A DNA stretch of 64,000 nucleotides, from assembly GCA_032260385.1 (NCBI GenBank), contig JAVVEL010000012.1:14017-78016 (forward strand), written 5' to 3'. This stretch comes from UBA9300 sp032260385. Its GTDB lineage: Bacteria > Bacteroidota > Bacteroidia > Bacteroidales > VadinHA17. The notes under the pieces are model-generated. The model searched no databases and was not told the origin of the DNA. It saw only the letters and a program-made list of their open reading frames with translations. Positions 52,703 to 62,146 of the stretch are shown piece by piece; position 1 is the first letter of the stretch, and the number at the start of each line of letters is the position of its first letter. A program made the position numbers and the translations under genes.

Positions 52703-55700
52703 ATGCTCAAACAGCTTATTAACTTTAGCGTCAGACAAAAATATGTAGCTCTTTCATTGGTGATACTGATGGCGGTGGGCGGATATTTTTCTCTGACACA
52801 ATTACCTATAAACTCATTACCTGACGTTACCCCGGTACAGGTGCTGGTCATTACCAAGTCGGGCAGATATTCACCTTATGACGTTGAACGGCTTGTTAGC
52901 TACCCTATTGAAACAGCCATGAACGGACTGCCTGATGTGGCGGAGGTAAGATCGGTCTCGCAGTTCGGCCTCTCGGCAGTAACGGTTGAATTTGATGAGG
53001 GCACCGATATATATTTTGCCAGGCAGATGGTAAGCCAGCGTTTGCAGGCCTTGTCCGGAGAAATGCCTCCCGGTGTATCCAGCCCCCAGCTGGGACCAAT
53101 CACAACGGCACTGGGCGAGATTTACCAGTACGTGGTAACAGGGGAGAATAAATCACTTACGGAACTGAGGGAGATACAGGACTGGCTGATTGCACCCCAG
53201 CTTAAAGTGGTCAGGGGAGTTACCGAGATAAATTCTTTCGGGGGCTTCGTAAAACAGTATGATGTGATAGTCCAGCCCGGCAGGTTGAGAATGTATGGCA
53301 TGGGTATCTCAGATGTGGTAATGGCCATCGAAGAGAATAACAGCGTGTCAGGTGGTAACTACCTGGAACATAATAAGGAACAATATATTATCAGGGGCTT
53401 CGGTCAGATCAATAAACTGGATGATATAGAAAACATAATCGTTGCCAACAGGGATAATAAGCCGGTTTTTATCAGGGACCTGGCAGAGGTGAGGAGCGGC
53501 ACACAGATACGGCAGGGGGCTGTTACCCGGGATGGCGAAGGTGAGGTGGTGACAGGTATTATTATGATGCTCCGCGGAGGGAACGGGAGGAAGGTTATAG
53601 CCTCGGTGGAAGAAAAGATAGATGAAATAAACACAGGCCTCCCGGAAGGTGTTCAAATAGAAAAATTCTATGACCAGTCAGAACTTATACAGAGAACTAC
53701 TGAGACAATATCTATAAACCTGCTTGAAGGGGGCTTTCTCGTTATCGTTGTCCTGCTGCTGATGCTTGGTGAAATATCGGGAGCACTGATTGTGGCAATG
53801 GTCATCCCTCTGTCAATGCTGTTCGCCTTTATCGGCATGCGCGAATTTGGCCTTGCCGCCAACCTTATGAGCCTGGGCGCAATAGACTTCGGGATGGTGG
53901 TTGACGGATCTGTTGTGATGGTCGAAAATATAGTCCAGAAGCTGCGAACGGAAAAAGGTAAGGATAAAAACGAGATTATCAGGCTGGCTGCCCATCAGGT
54001 GGCAAGACCCATCTTTTTCGGTGTGCTGATAATCCTTATGGTTTATGTTCCTATTATGACTTTCAGTGGCATGGAAGGTATCCTTTTCAGGCCAATGGCC
54101 ATAACAGTTGCAGCGGCAGTATTCGGATCATTATTGCTGGCACTGATCTTCATTCCGGCCATTTCATCCATAGTGTTCAGAAAAGGGGTGAAGGTGAGAA
54201 AGAACAGGCTGATAAACTGGTTGAGACCTCTTTATATCCGCAATCTTGGCCGCTACCTTGAGAGGAGATGGCTGATAATCTCATCGGCAGCAGTGCTGTT
54301 CATTGCTTCAATGTTCCTGATGATGAGGATGGGGACTGAATTCCTGCCCGAACTGGATGAGGGCTCAATACTGGTTGAACAGGTACGGATGCCTTCAGTA
54401 ACACTTGAACAGTCGGTTGATAATGCTGACTGGCTGGCTGCCAATCTTATGAAGAATATTCCGGAGATTAAAACAGTAGTGCCTAAAACAGGACGATCCG
54501 ACCTGGCGAATGACTGGATGGGTGTGCACCAGACAGATGTATGGATAGTCCTTAAGCCGGAGGAAGAATGGAGAAAAAATATAAGTAAGGAAGAAATAAT
54601 AAATGAGATTGAACCCTTCCTGAAGAATGAACCGGGACTGGCCTATAACTTTACTCAACCGATTGCCATGCGTGTTGACGAACTTACCAGCGGAGTGAAA
54701 TCAGACCTGGCAGTGAAGATTTACGGTGAAGACCTGGATATGCTGGGCCGTATAGGTGAGAATATTTCAGCACTCTTGCCCTCACTGGAAGGTACTGACA
54801 ATTATTATATAGAACAGTCTGCCGGTCAGCCCTATCTTACAGTGCAGATTAACAGGGAAGCTTTAGCCTCTTTCGGGCTGAATGTTGATAAGGTTCAGAA
54901 TGTTATTGAAGCCGGAATAGGAGGACAGGTAAGCGGTTTATTGTACGAGGGACAGCGCAGTTTTGATATTATGGTAAGGTATCCGGATGATATACGTAAT
55001 GAGCTTTCAGAGATACAGAATATACCGGTTGACCTGCCAAACGGCTCTTTTGTACCCCTGCAAAGGGTAGCGGACATAGTTTTACAGGAAGGTCCCCGCG
55101 AAATACAGAGGGAGAATGGCTGGCGAAGGCTTATCGTAGGTATTAATATTGAGAATATTGACCTTGGCAGCTATGTGAGCAAGCTGCAACAAACAATAGA
55201 TGAGAATGCTGCAATCCCCCCCGGTTACTTTATCGATTACGGGGGCAGTTTCGAGAACCAGAGGCGGGCTATGAGGCACCTGCTGATAGTGGTGCCCCTC
55301 GCAATATTTATCATCATAGGGCTTCTTTATCTTAATTTCGGAAAAATGAAGTATGCCATTCTTATCCTTCTGAACCTGCCGTTTGCCCTTTCAGGAGGAG
55401 TTTTTCTCCTCTGGATCCGTGGTATGTACCTGTCAGTATCTGCAAGTATAGGCTTAATTGCCCTCTTCGGCGTGGCTGTACTTAATGGTCTCGTCCTTAT
55501 TGATCATCTTAATGAATTAAGGAAGGAGGAAGTAAAGGATCTGAAGAAAACAGTCCTGGAAGGCTCAGCCGACCGCCTGCGACCGGTTTTGATGACAGCC
55601 CTGGTTGCCAGCCTGGGCTTTATACCTATGGCTTTCAACACAGGCCCCGGATCAGAAGTGCAGCGGCCACTGGCCACGGTTGTGATAGGAGGACTGATAA

Positions 55701-55792
55701 CATCAACCCTTCTTACATTGATGGTCCTGCCTAATGTCTATTACTGGATGGAAAAGAGGAAATTTAAAAACTCAGAGCAGGCAGAGGGCTGA
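52703..55792 (+). CDS. Heavy-metal efflux RND transporter (CzcA/CusA family)
   Basis: This 1029-residue inner-membrane proton-driven pump has twelve membrane helices and two large periplasmic loops. The heavy-metal-efflux signature in the fourth helix is present (AIDFGMVVDGSVVMVEN, residues about 395-412), together with VTPVQVLVITKSG and RPVLMTALVASLGFIPMA near the end. Methionines lining the CusA copper relay could not be aligned by eye, so zinc, cobalt, nickel, copper or silver cannot be told apart. It is the third gene of the operon, 26 bases after HlyD. Family length is about 1030-1050, so it is complete. Confidence 0.95.
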   Translation: MLKQLINFSVRQKYVALSLVILMAVGGYFSLTQLPINSLPDVTPVQVLVITKSGRYSPYDVERLVSYPIETAMNGLPDVAEVRSVSQFGLSAVTVEFDEGTDIYFARQMVSQRLQALSGEMPPGVSSPQLGPITTALGEIYQYVVTGENKSLTELREIQDWLIAPQLKVVRGVTEINSFGGFVKQYDVIVQPGRLRMYGMGISDVVMAIEENNSVSGGNYLEHNKEQYIIRGFGQINKLDDIENIIVANRDNKPVFIRDLAEVRSGTQIRQGAVTRDGEGEVVTGIIMMLRGGNGRKVIASVEEKIDEINTGLPEGVQIEKFYDQSELIQRTTETISINLLEGGFLVIVVLLLMLGEISGALIVAMVIPLSMLFAFIGMREFGLAANLMSLGAIDFGMVVDGSVVMVENIVQKLRTEKGKDKNEIIRLAAHQVARPIFFGVLIILMVYVPIMTFSGMEGILFRPMAITVAAAVFGSLLLALIFIPAISSIVFRKGVKVRKNRLINWLRPLYIRNLGRYLERRWLIISSAAVLFIASMFLMMRMGTEFLPELDEGSILVEQVRMPSVTLEQSVDNADWLAANLMKNIPEIKTVVPKTGRSDLANDWMGVHQTDVWIVLKPEEEWRKNISKEEIINEIEPFLKNEPGLAYNFTQPIAMRVDELTSGVKSDLAVKIYGEDLDMLGRIGENISALLPSLEGTDNYYIEQSAGQPYLTVQINREALASFGLNVDKVQNVIEAGIGGQVSGLLYEGQRSFDIMVRYPDDIRNELSEIQNIPVDLPNGSFVPLQRVADIVLQEGPREIQRENGWRRLIVGINIENIDLGSYVSKLQQTIDENAAIPPGYFIDYGGSFENQRRAMRHLLIVVPLAIFIIIGLLYLNFGKMKYAILILLNLPFALSGGVFLLWIRGMYLSVSASIGLIALFGVAVLNGLVLIDHLNELRKEEVKDLKKTVLEGSADRLRPVLMTALVASLGFIPMAFNTGPGSEVQRPLATVVIGGLITSTLLTLMVLPNVYYWMEKRKFKNSEQAEG

Positions 55793-55810
55793 AAATGAAA
55801 TATTCTTTGA

Positions 55811-56002
55811 ACGGGATTATATACAGGAATTGAAAACAATGATTTAACAGACCTTCTTCCTGATAAAGGTTTAAAAGCTTATCCCAATCCCTTTGACCAA
55901 TATCTGACTGTTGAATATAAGGTGTCTGATATAACGTATGTTAACTCAAGTATTTTTAATATATTTGTTAGAGCAATCCAAATATTGGTAAACCAGGAAT
56001 AA
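55811..56002 (+). pseudogene. Orphan T9SS type A sorting-domain remnant
   Basis: Between the efflux operon and the next gene a frame encodes GLYTGIENNDLTDLLPD and then LKAYPNPFDQYLTVEYKVSD, the well-known start of the type A T9SS C-terminal sorting domain, followed by SIFNIFVRAIQILVNQ and a stop. An intact domain goes on with a glycine-rich turn and a final KxIK strand. There is no start codon or passenger domain, so it is the broken tail of a deleted secreted protein. An in-frame stop lies just upstream at 55808. Confidence 0.75.
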
Positions 56003-56029
56003 GAACCAGGATCTAAATTATTAAGTAAA

Positions 56030-57706
56030 ATGAAGATTATTTCCACCAGGATTGGTCTGTTATTATTATTGATTGTTCTCAATGCACCAAACATTGCAGG
56101 TCAACACGGTTGGACTGTTAATCCGGAGGATTTTGCATATTATGGTGAGGTTATAGCCATTATTATTCTTGATTCTGAAGAAGTTACAGAAGGGACTCTG
56201 GGAGCTTTTGTTGAAGGTGAATGTCGTGGATTAGGTGATGCCTCATACTTTTGGTTTACAGGCAAAACTATATTTAGTGTAACGTGCTACAGTAACCAGT
56301 CCAGTGGTGAGATATTGAATTTTCAATACTATGACCCAGAGGGAGAAGGGACTTATTATGATATAGATGAAACAATTGAGTTTACTGCAAATATGAAGGA
56401 AGGTCGCTTACGGACGCCATTGGAATTTCATGTTACAGCAACAATACCTGATGCACCGGTGGTGGGAGAGATATCACCACCTACATGTACAGTATCAACA
56501 GGAAGTGTGAATTTATCCGGATTACCGGCAACAGGTGAGTGGACACTTACTATGTATCCTGGTACAATAACCACAAGCGGAACAGGTTCAAGCATTACCA
56601 TTTCGGGCCTTGAAGCAGGAACATATAATTTTACTGTAAGCAATTCAGCAGGATACACATCAGTGCCGTCATCAAATGTTGTGATCCCGGCCCAGCCTCC
56701 TATACCTGCAGCTCCCGTTATTGGTATGATTGCACAACCCACCTATGAGGTCCCGACAGGAAGTTTGGTGCTGGAAGAATTGCCTGCATCGGGCTCATGG
56801 ACAGTAACAAGAACACCGGGTAATATAATAACCATAGGTACAGGAACAAGTACAACCATTACCGGTCTCGAACCGGGAGTATACAATTTTACAGTAACCA
56901 ATAGCTATGGATGCACCTCCCTGGAGTCAGATGATGTAGTTATATCAATCCCCGCAACACTTGACCTGGTAATAAATGACCCTAACCCGGTGTGTTATCC
57001 TGAAACGGTTGATCTTACAGCGTATGAAATAACGGAAGGATCAACACCCGGGCTTACCTATACTTACTGGTTGGATAGTGAGGCAACACAGGAATATTCA
57101 ACACCAACGGAAGCTACAGAAGGAACATATTATATAAGGGGAACCGCAGAGTCAGAATTTTCTGATATAAAACCGGTAGTGGTTACCGTAGACCAGCCAT
57201 CCCTGGCTGATGCAGGTCCTGACCAGGTCTTGAATTTTGTGTTTGATACTGAGCTCAATGCCGCTCCGGTCGGCCAGGGCCATGGTATATGGACAGTGGT
57301 TAAGGGATCAGGTGTTATTGAAAACGATACACTGGCTGTTACACCTGTTAGTGGCCTTGCTCTGAATGAAAATGTCTTCATGTGGACGGTAACCAGTGGG
57401 GCATGTTCACCTGCCAGGGACTCAGTAACAATATTGGTCAATGATCTTGTAATACCCACCCTTATCACACCCAATAATGATCCCTATAATGAATATTTTG
57501 TCCTGAGTGGACTCAAAACACTTGGCAGGACAGAATTAATCATCTTTGACAGGAGGGGAGCACTGGTTTATAAGAATGATAATTATGACAACAGATGGAA
57601 TGGAGTGGATCAGGACGGCAATCAGCTACCTGCCGGTACTTATTTTTACACCATTAAACCTGCTAACGGCAACACCCATAGTGGATACATTGTAATACAA
57701 AGATAA
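56030..57706 (+). CDS. Secreted protein with T9SS type B (CHU_C/gliding) sorting domain
   Basis: The 558-residue protein has a signal peptide (LLLLLIVLNAPNIAGQ), a beta-rich N-terminal domain of about 130 residues (VTEGTLGAFVEGECRGLGDASYF), two similar Ig-like repeats (PATGEWTLTMYPGTI and PASGSWTVTRTPGNI, each ending SGLEAGTYNFTVSNS or TGLEPGVYNFTVTNS), another Ig-like domain, and a gliding-motility-associated C-terminal domain (LITPNNDPYNEYF, IIFDRRGALVYKN, DGNQLPAGTYFYTIK). The last part directs export through T9SS. It is probably surface-exposed. A TATATTTG box lies at 55960-55967, inside the upstream remnant, as a weak promoter candidate. Confidence 0.9.
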   Translation: MKIISTRIGLLLLLIVLNAPNIAGQHGWTVNPEDFAYYGEVIAIIILDSEEVTEGTLGAFVEGECRGLGDASYFWFTGKTIFSVTCYSNQSSGEILNFQYYDPEGEGTYYDIDETIEFTANMKEGRLRTPLEFHVTATIPDAPVVGEISPPTCTVSTGSVNLSGLPATGEWTLTMYPGTITTSGTGSSITISGLEAGTYNFTVSNSAGYTSVPSSNVVIPAQPPIPAAPVIGMIAQPTYEVPTGSLVLEELPASGSWTVTRTPGNIITIGTGTSTTITGLEPGVYNFTVTNSYGCTSLESDDVVISIPATLDLVINDPNPVCYPETVDLTAYEITEGSTPGLTYTYWLDSEATQEYSTPTEATEGTYYIRGTAESEFSDIKPVVVTVDQPSLADAGPDQVLNFVFDTELNAAPVGQGHGIWTVVKGSGVIENDTLAVTPVSGLALNENVFMWTVTSGACSPARDSVTILVNDLVIPTLITPNNDPYNEYFVLSGLKTLGRTELIIFDRRGALVYKNDNYDNRWNGVDQDGNQLPAGTYFYTIKPANGNTHSGYIVIQR

Positions 57707-57936
57707 TATTAAAAAATTGTCATAGTATTCTCCGTTTGAATACTGATAGCCGAATGAAATAAAGGACAGTCAGACCCTGCTACAAATCAGGATGCCTTAA
57801 GAAATTACATAATGCTATCCGCGACGGATCCGAAAAACTCACTAAGAGCAGCTCTTTCCGGGTAGTGATATTCAGTTAAAAGATTACCTGGTAAACCTGT
57901 CAACTGTGAGCATCTTGCAGAAAAAAGGTATGTAAG

Positions 57937-58854
57937 TTACTTCCTGGTTTTTATCGGGATAAACCTTGGGATTTTTTCCCGGTACTCAGCATAGCCGGGA
58001 TACTTGCTCATGGATATCGACTCACTGAAGCTGCTGCTGCCGTAGAAAAGCAGTATAAGCAATATGGCACCTATGACTGACCAGTTAAGCCACAGACCTG
58101 TGGCAGAAACGCTGAAGAAGTAGAATACTATCCATATTGATTGTTCCGATGCATAATTCGGATGCCTGACGATACCCCAGAGACCGGAATCCACAAAACC
58201 TTTTTTGTATTTCCCGGGTAAAGGCTGACCTGATTCAATTAAGCGTTTTTTCTCTTTCTGGAATTTCCATTGTTGCTGGTCAGCTATTGTCTCTAATACC
58301 ACAAATGTTATTGCGATAATTGCTATAAGATAATCGATCCGGGAAAGAGGGTTGGCGCCAAGGCTTTTCAAAGCAGGCATAGTGATCAGCAGTATCAGTC
58401 CCATCTGGTAAAAAGAAATAAAAAGCAGGTTAAAGAGGGTCCATTTCCATTTTGCAGTAAACTCTGGTTTTTTTCTCAGCACAGGCCACCTGTAATCCTG
58501 TTCTCCGGCCCAAATTTTCAGTGAATATCCGCCTCTCCGGGCAAAATTATATGTAAGCCGTATGCCCCAGATGCTTACAACCACAGCCATCAGTACCAGT
58601 CTGGGTTCATAACCTGACCTTATGCAAATTATCCATGCATATATCACCGGCATGATGCTCCAAAGTTTATCAACCTGGGAGAAGTTACCTGTTATTGTGC
58701 TGGTAATGAAACAAAGAACGGCCGTTATGATATAAATCCAGAGCAGGTCGGTCAGTAAGGCCTGCTGTTCGGGGCTCAATGGTGTATCAATTCTGAAAGC
58801 TAAAAAGGGAATAATGATTATTGTTACTATAAGGAACAATGCAGTTTTCCACAT
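57937..58854 (-). CDS. DUF1295 / steroid 5-alpha-reductase-like membrane protein
   Basis: This 305-residue protein has about eight membrane helices and the C-terminal motif GLWGIVRHPNYASEQSIWI, the NADPH- or SAM-binding signature of the DUF1295/ICMT-related family. Known members include 5-alpha reductases and isoprenylcysteine methyltransferases, but the bacterial DUF1295 branch has no agreed substrate. The last residues FIPIKTRK are a typical end. It stands alone between intergenic stretches. Confidence 0.9.
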   Translation of the reverse strand: MWKTALFLIVTIIIIPFLAFRIDTPLSPEQQALLTDLLWIYIITAVLCFITSTITGNFSQVDKLWSIMPVIYAWIICIRSGYEPRLVLMAVVVSIWGIRLTYNFARRGGYSLKIWAGEQDYRWPVLRKKPEFTAKWKWTLFNLLFISFYQMGLILLITMPALKSLGANPLSRIDYLIAIIAITFVVLETIADQQQWKFQKEKKRLIESGQPLPGKYKKGFVDSGLWGIVRHPNYASEQSIWIVFYFFSVSATGLWLNWSVIGAILLILLFYGSSSFSESISMSKYPGYAEYREKIPRFIPIKTRK

Positions 58855-58882
58855 AACAGGTGCTATTTATCAGTTTAAGATT

Positions 58883-59092
58883 TTATATAAATACTACTCC
58901 TGTCAAATATAATATTTTTGAGCAAACCGGCCGGTAGATTTCCGGTGTCTTATTATGCCCTGGTTTTAAGTTTCCTTCTGCACTTATTTCAAAACAATCA
59001 ATTATCAGTTCAGCTTCTTTTTGGTCGGAGGGAGCCATCCCCCCGAAGAGCCACAGGTTAATCATTACCTTGGTCCTGTCAGGCAGGGGTAT
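58883..59092 (-). pseudogene. Possible glycoside hydrolase 16-like C-terminal remnant
   Basis: A frame of about 70 codons encodes PLPDRTKVMINLWLFGG and then EAELIIDCFEIS, which look like the end of GH16-type beta-glucanase-like domains, where a NLW strand and a D-F/Y-E/R strand close the sandwich. A stop lies just before PLPD, and no upstream part of such an enzyme is present. The match is short and made by eye, so it could also be a chance frame. Confidence 0.3.
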
Positions 59093-59110
59093 TTAGTGTT
59101 ATAATACTTA

Positions 59111-60673
59111 TCATCTGAACAGCTCAGGATCAAGTGATCGCACTCCATTTTTGAAGGCCACTACAAAGGCCTGGTCAAAACCGGCTTCTCTGCAAGCCTT
59201 ACGAAACTCAACTGCATCACCGAGCCTGCTAAATTCACCAACCGTTATGCGCCAGGCACCCTGGTAAAAGTATTCATATGTATCATAGGCTCGGCCTTTG
59301 ACACTTATATTGTATTCAACGCCTTTTATGGTACTTGCCAGAATCTGTACCCTGTAAATAACAGCATCCCTGGCAGCTTCAGCTTCTTTTTGTTTAATTT
59401 CTTCCAATCTCAGACTATCGGCCACCCTCTTCTCTTCAGCCAGTCTTTCAGCTTCTAGTTGTACTGCAAGCAGGCTGTCGGCTATCCTTTGTTCCTTTGC
59501 CAGTCGTTCAGCTTCTAATTGCACTGCATGCAGGCTGTCGGCTATTCTTTGTCTTTCTGCGTCTCTTTCTGGAACAGGTTTCTCTGCTTCGGGACGTCCG
59601 CCTCTTTCCTCTCTTTCCTTATAAAGTGCAAGAATGGGTGGATCAACGGCATAGTCTTTCAGGACGTCCGACAGCAGTAACGCTTCGTCGTTGCTATATT
59701 CATCCTTGAGTTCGAGCTTGTATAGCTGTCTAGTTAAATTTTTCTTTGCTATTCCGCTTTTCACAATCCTGGTATAAAAACCATAATTTCCACTATCCCT
59801 GTTAATTTTAAAGGCCACCTCATCATTTACTGTATTTACCTGGTCAAAAAGATTTACGGGATCATCCCACCCTGTTCCGTTAAAGCTGCTGAAAAATATA
59901 TCATATCCTCCAAGCCCGGGCAGGCCGTCAGAGGAAAAATAAAAATTACTGGCATTATCAAGGCAGGCGTATAGTTCAGAACCTTTACTGTTGAACTTTG
60001 AACCCATATTTTCAGGCCTGGTCCACACATTATTTTCATACCTGCTAATGTACAGGTCCATTTCGCCTGAGCCCCCGGGCATATCGGAAGAAAAAATCAT
60101 AAGCCTGCCATCGCTTGAGACAGCGGGGTGTGTATAATTATTGTAATCATAACAGAATGACAGAGGTGTTCCGCTTATTTTCCATGATTCAGGATCACCC
60201 CCGTTGCCCGGTTCAGCCCTGAAGATTTTAACCCTGTTGTCACTGACTGATAATTTTGAAAAATATGCCACTGACATGTCACCGGTAAAGGTGGTTCCTT
60301 CAGCAGGGATAAGCAATTCGCTGTCAGTCTTCAAAGGGGTAGGATTAACGGCAACGGAATCGTCAAGCGTGGCATAGTATAATTCACGGTCTCCGAATGA
60401 AATATGTTTCGGGACCATTTTTGTATTCATTTTCGAAAGGGATAAAAACAGGATGCCGTCTTTAAAAAACTGGATACCGGATGAAGGGCTTATCAGTTCA
60501 AGATCAAATTCCCTGATTTTAAGATATGGATTGGTGATTATTGTATCAGTTTTCTGGATGGAAGTGCTTATCCGAAGATGAGGGTACACTGAATGGCCAT
60601 TTACGTCGTTTCCCCTGGAAATGACCGCGTGAAATATTATTAAAATTAAGCTAACTCTTATCGCCTGTTTCAT
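59111..60673 (-). CDS. PD40-like envelope protein with C-terminal SPOR domain
   Basis: The 520-residue protein has a signal peptide, a PD40-like propeller region in residues of about 40-330 (PAVSSDGRLMIFSSDMPGGSGEMDLYIS, FYFSSDGLPGLGGYDIF), then a helical stretch with 20-residue repeats of the type RIADSLLAVQLEAERLA, and a SPOR domain at the end (VIYRVQILAST, WRITVGEFSRLGDAVEFRKACREAG). PD40-containing partners of PorP/SprF normally carry an OmpA domain to bind peptidoglycan; SPOR binds peptidoglycan too and may replace it. It follows the PorP/SprF gene by 18 bases and should act with it. Confidence 0.85.
   Translation of the reverse strand: MKQAIRVSLILIIFHAVISRGNDVNGHSVYPHLRISTSIQKTDTIITNPYLKIREFDLELISPSSGIQFFKDGILFLSLSKMNTKMVPKHISFGDRELYYATLDDSVAVNPTPLKTDSELLIPAEGTTFTGDMSVAYFSKLSVSDNRVKIFRAEPGNGGDPESWKISGTPLSFCYDYNNYTHPAVSSDGRLMIFSSDMPGGSGEMDLYISRYENNVWTRPENMGSKFNSKGSELYACLDNASNFYFSSDGLPGLGGYDIFFSSFNGTGWDDPVNLFDQVNTVNDEVAFKINRDSGNYGFYTRIVKSGIAKKNLTRQLYKLELKDEYSNDEALLLSDVLKDYAVDPPILALYKEREERGGRPEAEKPVPERDAERQRIADSLHAVQLEAERLAKEQRIADSLLAVQLEAERLAEEKRVADSLRLEEIKQKEAEAARDAVIYRVQILASTIKGVEYNISVKGRAYDTYEYFYQGAWRITVGEFSRLGDAVEFRKACREAGFDQAFVVAFKNGVRSLDPELFR
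59371..59550 (-). repeat. Three 60-bp tandem repeats in the PD40-SPOR gene
   Basis: Units of 60 bases code for a 20-residue helical repeat (RIADSL, then AVQLEAERLA). The two units at 59491-59550 and 59431-59490 are nearly identical; the third is degenerate. They form a coiled coil between the propeller and the SPOR domain and may vary in number among strains. Confidence 0.7.
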
Positions 60674-60691
60674 CCTTGATAATTTTCTTTT

Positions 60692-61654
60692 CTACCAGTG
60701 AAAACGTTTATACTGCCTTGATTTATTGTATGATAAATTAATTCCTACAGATAATTCAATTGTGGGTGCACTCTTGTAATAGGGGGATTTACGTGATATG
60801 GCTAAAAATCCGCCAATGTAAAAACCAGGATAATTATATCTGAAAAACAATGATAGTCTGTCCCTGTCATAATAATATGTACCAAGGCAGAAGTTGTCAA
60901 TATATATCTTAAGCATCGGGTGGATGCGCTTTGTGAAATTATTGAAAGTGGTATCGGAAACTGTGAAAATAACGGAAGGTTCAATCAATAAGTTAAGTGG
61001 CCGGTATAAAACGAATTTATAACCGGTCATGAAATGATAATGTCTTTCTTCATGGCGATAATAAATACTGTCATCCGGCAATATGCCTTCAAGTAAACCT
61101 GTTGAGGAGATACCGGCATAGAAAGAGGGACTATAATAGTAAAGGCCGAAATCAGCATTTGGATCGTAGCTTGTCTTAAGTATTGTACTGTCAGGGGTCT
61201 CCATGTCGGGTACATAAGAAATTTTATTCATGGTAGCCTGTAGAGAGAGACCTATTGATAGGAAGGACATTGAGCTCTCGTTGAGTTTTATGTGGTAGGA
61301 TCCCCCGGCTTTAAAACCCGTGGTGGTGATATCTTCCGAAGACATGTTGAATACCTGGTAAGCTATCCCTACGTTACGGTAACTGTAGTGATCGGGTGTG
61401 TTATAGTAGCCTTTTATTTTTTTTGCAAGGCGTGTATCACCGTAGAGGATCATTGCATTATAATCCTCCCCCGTGGCATAGGTGAAATTTATGGAATTAA
61501 AGTCTTTTGAACCTATAATTGCAGGGTTATACCATGCAGGATTTGAGGTCCATGTGCCCACAGTATTTAATAGTGGATCCTGGGCATGCAGCGCCAGGGG
61601 GCTTATGATAAAAATCACAAGGCATATTTTCCTGAGAGGCTTCGAAAAGATCAT
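60692..61654 (-). CDS. PorP/SprF-like type IX secretion membrane protein
   Basis: The 320-residue outer-membrane beta-barrel has a signal peptide (SPLALHAQ), and the typical features of PorP/SprF family proteins: WTSNPAWYNPAIIGS at the start, GIAYQVFNMSSEDITTTGFKAGGSYHI, and the last strands (FFRYNYPGFYIGGFLAIS). SprF-type proteins help the T9SS export or anchor large adhesins. It is the first gene of a pair with the PD40-SPOR gene and is read divergently from the giant adhesin gene, across 492 bases. Confidence 0.9.
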   Translation of the reverse strand: MIFSKPLRKICLVIFIISPLALHAQDPLLNTVGTWTSNPAWYNPAIIGSKDFNSINFTYATGEDYNAMILYGDTRLAKKIKGYYNTPDHYSYRNVGIAYQVFNMSSEDITTTGFKAGGSYHIKLNESSMSFLSIGLSLQATMNKISYVPDMETPDSTILKTSYDPNADFGLYYYSPSFYAGISSTGLLEGILPDDSIYYRHEERHYHFMTGYKFVLYRPLNLLIEPSVIFTVSDTTFNNFTKRIHPMLKIYIDNFCLGTYYYDRDRLSLFFRYNYPGFYIGGFLAISRKSPYYKSAPTIELSVGINLSYNKSRQYKRFHW

Positions 61655-62146
61655 ATTTACTGTTTAAAAAAGCAGGATCCCAAGTTATAAAAATTTACAA
61701 CATCCCGGGTTAATAATCCTGAATTAGCTATTAAAGTAACAAATTTTATTAACAAAAACATATGGGGTCAGATTAAGCTACCGGAGTAAAATCCGCGTCT
61801 ATAAGGCTTTAAAAAAACAGCTTGTTTACGGTATTGAAACACTTATCCACAAAATCTGGCTGTTTGTCAAATTAATTTACAGGCTGCGATATATTTTCAT
61901 ACATTTGGTATGTTTTCATTATATGCTGAGCCTGTAAAATCCACTTGTTGGATTGCTATTCTTCGGAATCAAAGATCAAATTCAAGGATCGGTTTTTACA
62001 TCCCGGCAATTTTGAAATACAAAAAATATCCTGCTTTGTCAGTCAATTTTCAATGTGACTGACGAAGCGTAAGCATGCCTTCCGGTATCATTTTTATTTC
62101 GTAATTTTATGAGTGGCTTAAAGATAATCTCAAAAAAAATCACATT
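61655..62146. other. Intergenic region between PorP/SprF and adhesin
   Basis: 492 bases with no protein-coding frame of note. It contains the hairpin at 62034-62067, one copy of a 12-base sequence TGAGCCTGTAAA at about 61927 that recurs in two other spacers, and AT-rich sequence near the adhesin start. Both divergent promoters should lie here, but no perfect TAnnTTTG box is seen. Confidence 0.5.
62034..62067 (+). promoter_or_regulatory. Twelve-base inverted repeat upstream of adhesin
   Basis: CTTTGTCAGTCA and TGACTGACGAAG pair over 12 positions (one G-U pair), with 10 bases between. The repeat lies about 80 bases before the adhesin ATG and may be an operator or an RNA hairpin in the leader; it is followed by no T-run, so a terminator is unlikely. 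Confidence 0.45.

Noticed and set aside
57707..57936. Possible gene fragment after the CHU_C protein
   Set aside because: Short broken frames gave no recognisable family; also a 7-base hairpin at 57724-57744 has no T-run.
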